NCBI GenBank assembly: GCA_015478945.1
Contig: JABUQX010088015.1
Span: 10,001 to 20,000, forward strand
Reading direction: 5' to 3'
DNA from: Trachelipus rathkii
Taxonomy: Eukaryota; Arthropoda; Malacostraca; Isopoda; Trachelipodidae
DNA length: 10,000 nucleotides
Part shown: piece by piece, positions 7,366 to 10,000 of the stretch
Numbering within the stretch: the stretch's first letter is position 1
Layout of the letters: each line of letters begins with the position of its first letter
Translations under genes and position numbers: made by a program
The notes under the pieces: model-generated
What the model was told of the DNA's origin: nothing
Seen by the model: the letters and a program-made list of their open reading frames with translations, nothing else
Databases searched by the model: none

Positions 7366-8200
7366 ATGAGCTCCTGGAATTCTAAGAACGTTAGGAAGGC
7401 GGGTGGCCCGGATGGCATTCTCTCCGAGTTTGAGGAAGTGTGCTTCCGCGTGCTGACCCCACCCCTCGTTCAACTATATTCTCTATGTCTCAATACTAGC
7501 ACTTCCCTCAGTGTTGGAAGCGCGCATATGTCCAACCTATTCCGAAAAAAGGAAACCGCTCTGATCCTTCTAACTATCGCCCTATAGCTCTCACTTGTAT
7601 TCTATCTAAGATCTTTGAAACCCTTCTCAACTCTCACTTCTTAGATCATCTGGAATGCTCCCTTCTTTCTATTATAAATTTTGCGGCTTTCGGTGCTCGA
7701 ATCTACTGGCGACACTTTCCTATTTAACAGATTTATGGTTTTCCGCCATTAGGAACTACGGAAGACTTGTGTGGTGGCGCTTTACATATCAAAATTTGAC
7801 CAGATGTAACACAATCACTGCTCTCAAGCTCCCTCCTTTGGGTTTCCTTCTTCTCTTTGCTTACTTATGTCTAGCTTTCTTTCAAATCGCTCAATATCGG
7901 CTGTTGTTGATGGGGCGACTTCTTTTTTATCAATACTGCTGTCGAATATATTGAATTCCCGTAAATTTCTAACAACTTTTCTCCTGCTTTTTTTCATCAA
8001 TAATTACTACCGATAAGGGTACATCTAAGGGTATCCCATTATCGGTAGATAATGATTTGACCCTTCATTCTTCAACTCATATCCAATTCTGCTCCTTCTT
8101 TTACTTCTGGAATTGCCTTCGTCTAAATCTTTCCGATTTTATTCTCGCTGATCTGGATAGAATTTCAAGGGTTAGGTTGTCTCAAGCTTGTGAAATTTAA
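7366..8200 (+). pseudogene. Reverse transcriptase domain of the non-LTR element, inactivated
   Basis: The domain opens with KAGGPDGI (7396-7419, family K-A-x-G-P-D-G-I), then LYSLCLNTS. A frameshift follows before QPIPKKGNRSDPSNYRPIAL (7533-7592) and SKIFETLLNSHFLDHLE. Next are SYLTDLWFSAIRNYG (about 7712-7760) and the palm A region, which reads VVALYISKFDQM-stop-H (7771-7809). Here the catalytic Asp of the usual D-I-S-K-A-F-D is Tyr (TAC, 7783-7785), one codon is missing, and the Trp codon is a stop. An F-I-N-N segment near 7995-8010 stands for F-I-N-D. The palm C motif, normally Y/F-A-D-D, reads VDND (8045-8056) before LTLHSSTH. Then come DLDRIS and a decayed segment. The GVPQGS motif is not recoverable. 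The enzyme is dead. Confidence 0.9.
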
Positions 8201-8329
8201 TTCTTTAAAAACCTAACTACAAATCTCTCTAAGACACTTAACTTTTCTGTCTCTTTCGACGGTTCTCTCGTCTCTCCTGTTGACAACACTACAAACATCC
8301 TTGGCCTTAACATAAAAAAAATGTTTTGA

Positions 8330-8978
8330 AAACCTCAAATCCGAGTGTGGTTTGCTAGGGCGGCCTCAAAGAAATTAGGGGTTCTGTTTAGACGACAGAG
8401 ACTTTTTTTCCTCTTCTCAGTTACTCCCACCTATACAAGGGTCTCATCCGCCCCCTTGGCCTTGGAGTGCTAACTCTCCATATCTGTGGGGGGGCAGAGG
8501 CTGGTTTCATCCGGCTTTTGGATGGGGTCGAGTCAAAGGCCAAAGACTTATAAACTGTCCTGTACTTTCTAGTTCCCTTGACCCTTGCTGTTGCGGCGGC
8601 GCGATGTTGGCGTTGCTATCCCTTTTCTGCCAGGTACTAGCAGAGCAAGTGCTCGAGGCATCATCTCGTACCACCACTTTTACGATACTCGTAGCTAAAG
8701 GGGTGCTGTGTGTCCAGCACATGAGTTTTTGTCAGTGATGTTAATGCTTTCCCAGGGCTGATTCGCTGTGGTGCTTCTTTCTTTCCTGCCACCTGTTCTG
8801 CTGCGGAATTCTCTTCCATCATCTGTGTTTCTACTCAATTTAATCTCCCTCAATGTTACCAACTTCATGTGCTCATCTGCGTAATTGCGTTAGATGGATT
8901 TTAGGCATTTCGCACCTCCTTGAATAGGGTTCTGCCGGTGAGCGGCGGTGACAACTGTAAAAAATAAATAAATAAAAG
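8330..8978 (+). pseudogene. C-terminal region and 3' tail of the non-LTR element
   Basis: RAASKKLGVLFRRQRLF (from about 8358) marks the segment after the polymerase. Traces of the downstream L-Y-K-G-L-I-R-P (8433-8456), HIWGG (8478-8492), DGVESKA and LWNSLPSS-like (about 8770-8830) blocks are spread over all three frames. The 3' untranslated end, TGCCGGTGAGCGGCGGTGAC (about 8933-8952), is followed by GTAAAAAATAAATAAATAAA. The A-rich tail fixes the orientation and the 3' boundary near 8978. AATAAA words in the tail may double as polyadenylation signals. Confidence 0.8.
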
Positions 8979-9185
8979 GTTCTAATAAGAATTTTTAGCT
9001 AGCTGAAACCCCACAAGAATGGCACCTCCGACGGTGAATCACTTCTAGAATGTAAAAATAATATAACTTGAGGAGCTTGCTCGCTTGACAAAAAAATTAG
9101 ACTAAGAAGTGGAAGCCTTGCTTATCTGCAACCTAACCAGCAGCACTGATATGAGCATTGGTGGCTTTTCAGCAAATAAACCTAC
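8979..9185. other. Spacer after the retrotransposon tail
   Basis: Mixed composition, no frame of note. It could be further decayed hAT transposase sequence belonging with the relic that follows, but I cannot align it. Confidence 0.35.
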
Positions 9186-9491
9186 TGAAGATAAAGGATT
9201 TGGATATATTAGACTTTGATAAGTTCTTGGCCAAATTGCATTGACATCTCATTCACCTTCAAAGGAGTCACACCAGGGAACTCTTCGAAAAAACTGAAGG
9301 GACAGTCATCAAGGAGCAAAGATAATTTTCTCAAATTTGCAATCTGTGAAAAGGAGATGAGGCTCTACGAAGACATGAGATGCTGCCTACAGAAGAGAGA
9401 ATCTTTCATGTGGTGGCATGAAAATAGGCCAAGGTTTTCATTATTATCAGTGCCTGCAGCAATTATCAGCACCTCCTTCATATATTTATAG
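9186..9491 (+). pseudogene. Probable hAT transposase C-terminal (dimerisation) relic
   Basis: The hAT C-terminal dimerisation region typically runs E-x-E-x-x-x-Y-…-W-W-K-x-N-x-x-x-F-P-x-L-S-x-x-A-…-(I/V)-P-A-(T/S)-S. Here the plus frame gives CEKEMRLYEDM, then FMWWHENRPRFSLLS (Trp-Trp at 9411-9416) and VPAAIISTS before a stop at 9489-9491. About seven residues between LLS and VPA (the R-x-x-L stretch) appear deleted, and the downstream S-E-R-x-F-S is not readable. Upstream, another frame reads KDLDILDFDKFLAKLH (9194-9241), so there is at least one frameshift. It has the same orientation as the hAT-like end at 5478, which would allow one element split by the retrotransposon, but this is inference. 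Not a working gene. Confidence 0.5.
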
Positions 9492-10000
9492 TGTATGTAG
9501 GGTATAGCTACCAAAAGAACTTGATCTCTCTCACAGATACTAAGTGAAAGCAATGTTTTGCATCTGAGATTTGTGAATTTTGAATTTTGAGTATTAGTGT
9601 TATCTATCTTAAGGGAGTATTTTATTATGTCATGTTTGAGTAATAGCAGCGTTTTTTGTACACTTTTCGGCGGATTAGTGGGTCTCTTCTTAATTATTTA
9701 CATTCTTTATATTATTGGCTAGTTAAAGAAATCTTCTTGTAAATTGTAAATAATGGTAGCTGTAAACTAGTATTCAACTATTTAATACTTACTTAGTAAA
9801 TGGAATATTTTTTTAAAATAAACACAAACATAAAAAAAGTTATTAATATTATATTTGCAGTTATTATTTAAAAGTACTATTTTAATTTATAAAATAAATA
9901 TGCTTGGGCACAACCTAAATATGAAATATAAATGACTAAGTATTGTTTGCACAGGGAATGCAATCTTTGCCTAGCATTGCACAAATGTTCTATCTTATTA
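9492..10000. other. AT-rich tail, no gene recognised
   Basis: About 500 bases with no protein-like frame. Contains TTTGTGAATTTTGAATTTTGAG (about 9570-9590), a short internal duplication, and an AATAAA-type word at about 9817-9822. Could be 3' flank of the hAT-like relic. No right-hand terminal repeat matching TAGGGATGTACCG appears before the window ends. Confidence 0.5.

Larger units (their letters stand above)
6030..8978 (+). mobile_element. Degenerate non-LTR retrotransposon (Jockey/CR1-like), 5'-truncated
   Basis: About 2.9 kb on the plus strand translates, in shifting frames, as one ORF2 polyprotein. The order is apurinic-type endonuclease (6033-6720), linker, reverse transcriptase (about 7366-8200), then the C-terminal region of this group (about 8330-8900). 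It ends in an A-rich tail (GTAAAAAATAAATAAATAAA, to 8978), as expected for target-primed insertion. No ORF1 (gag-like) is visible upstream. Numerous frameshifts and stops, and loss of catalytic residues in both enzymes, make it a non-functional fossil. The protein style (KKGNRSDPSNYRPIALTC, SDLDRIS-type linker, AASKKLGVLF) matches jockey-annotated elements that I recall as frequent in decapod crustaceans. The exact clade needs a search. I see no clear target-site duplication. Confidence 0.93.

Noticed and set aside
8507..8722. Minus-strand frames of 71-77 codons at 8507-8722 and 7185-7418
   Set aside because: Shadows of the plus-strand retrotransposon ORF2; the motifs are on the plus strand.
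9365..9553. 62-codon minus frame near the right end
   Set aside because: Overlaps the hAT-like relic, whose motif (WWHEN…FSLLS) is on the plus strand; the minus translation shows no family features.

Overview
This window looks like intergenic, repeat-dominated chromosomal DNA from an animal, most likely an arthropod and possibly a decapod crustacean. The reasons are four classes of eukaryotic transposable-element relic, long (TA)n microsatellites, a left-edge tandem repeat rich in TTAGG-like words (the arthropod telomere motif), and a non-LTR retrotransposon whose protein resembles, as far as I recall, families abundant in crustacean genomes. No intact host gene, rRNA, tRNA or CRISPR array could be supported. 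There are no operons or bacterial signals.

Layout. Positions 1-118 hold a short tandem repeat running off the left edge. From about 196 to 5477 the sequence is a mosaic: eleven (TA)n arrays separate blocks of unique-looking or dispersed-repeat DNA. Among those blocks are a Merlin/ISXO2-like transposase fragment (1917-2057, minus), the 5' end of a Tc1-like transposon (2639-3458, plus), a foldback element with about 100-bp inverted ends and internal tandem repeats (4220-4806), and three copies of a GC-rich dispersed repeat (1441-1683 plus, 3741-3804 minus, 4350-4453 plus). Both transposase fragments are cut exactly where a (TA)n array begins.

At 5478 the character changes. A hAT-like terminal sequence with TATCGG repeats begins, and no long (TA)n array occurs from there to the right end. 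Positions 6030-8978 are one badly decayed non-LTR retrotransposon ORF2 (endonuclease, reverse transcriptase, C-terminal region, A-rich 3' tail) on the plus strand. It is followed by a likely hAT transposase C-terminal relic (about 9190-9491) and an AT-rich tail without recognisable content.

The elements do not work together as a system; they are layers of insertion and decay. The most interesting signals are the repeated coincidence of element ends with (TA)n arrays, which is either targeting of TA tracts or assembly joining through them, and the uncharacterised foldback and GC-rich repeat families. All family assignments come from reading translations by eye, without any database search.
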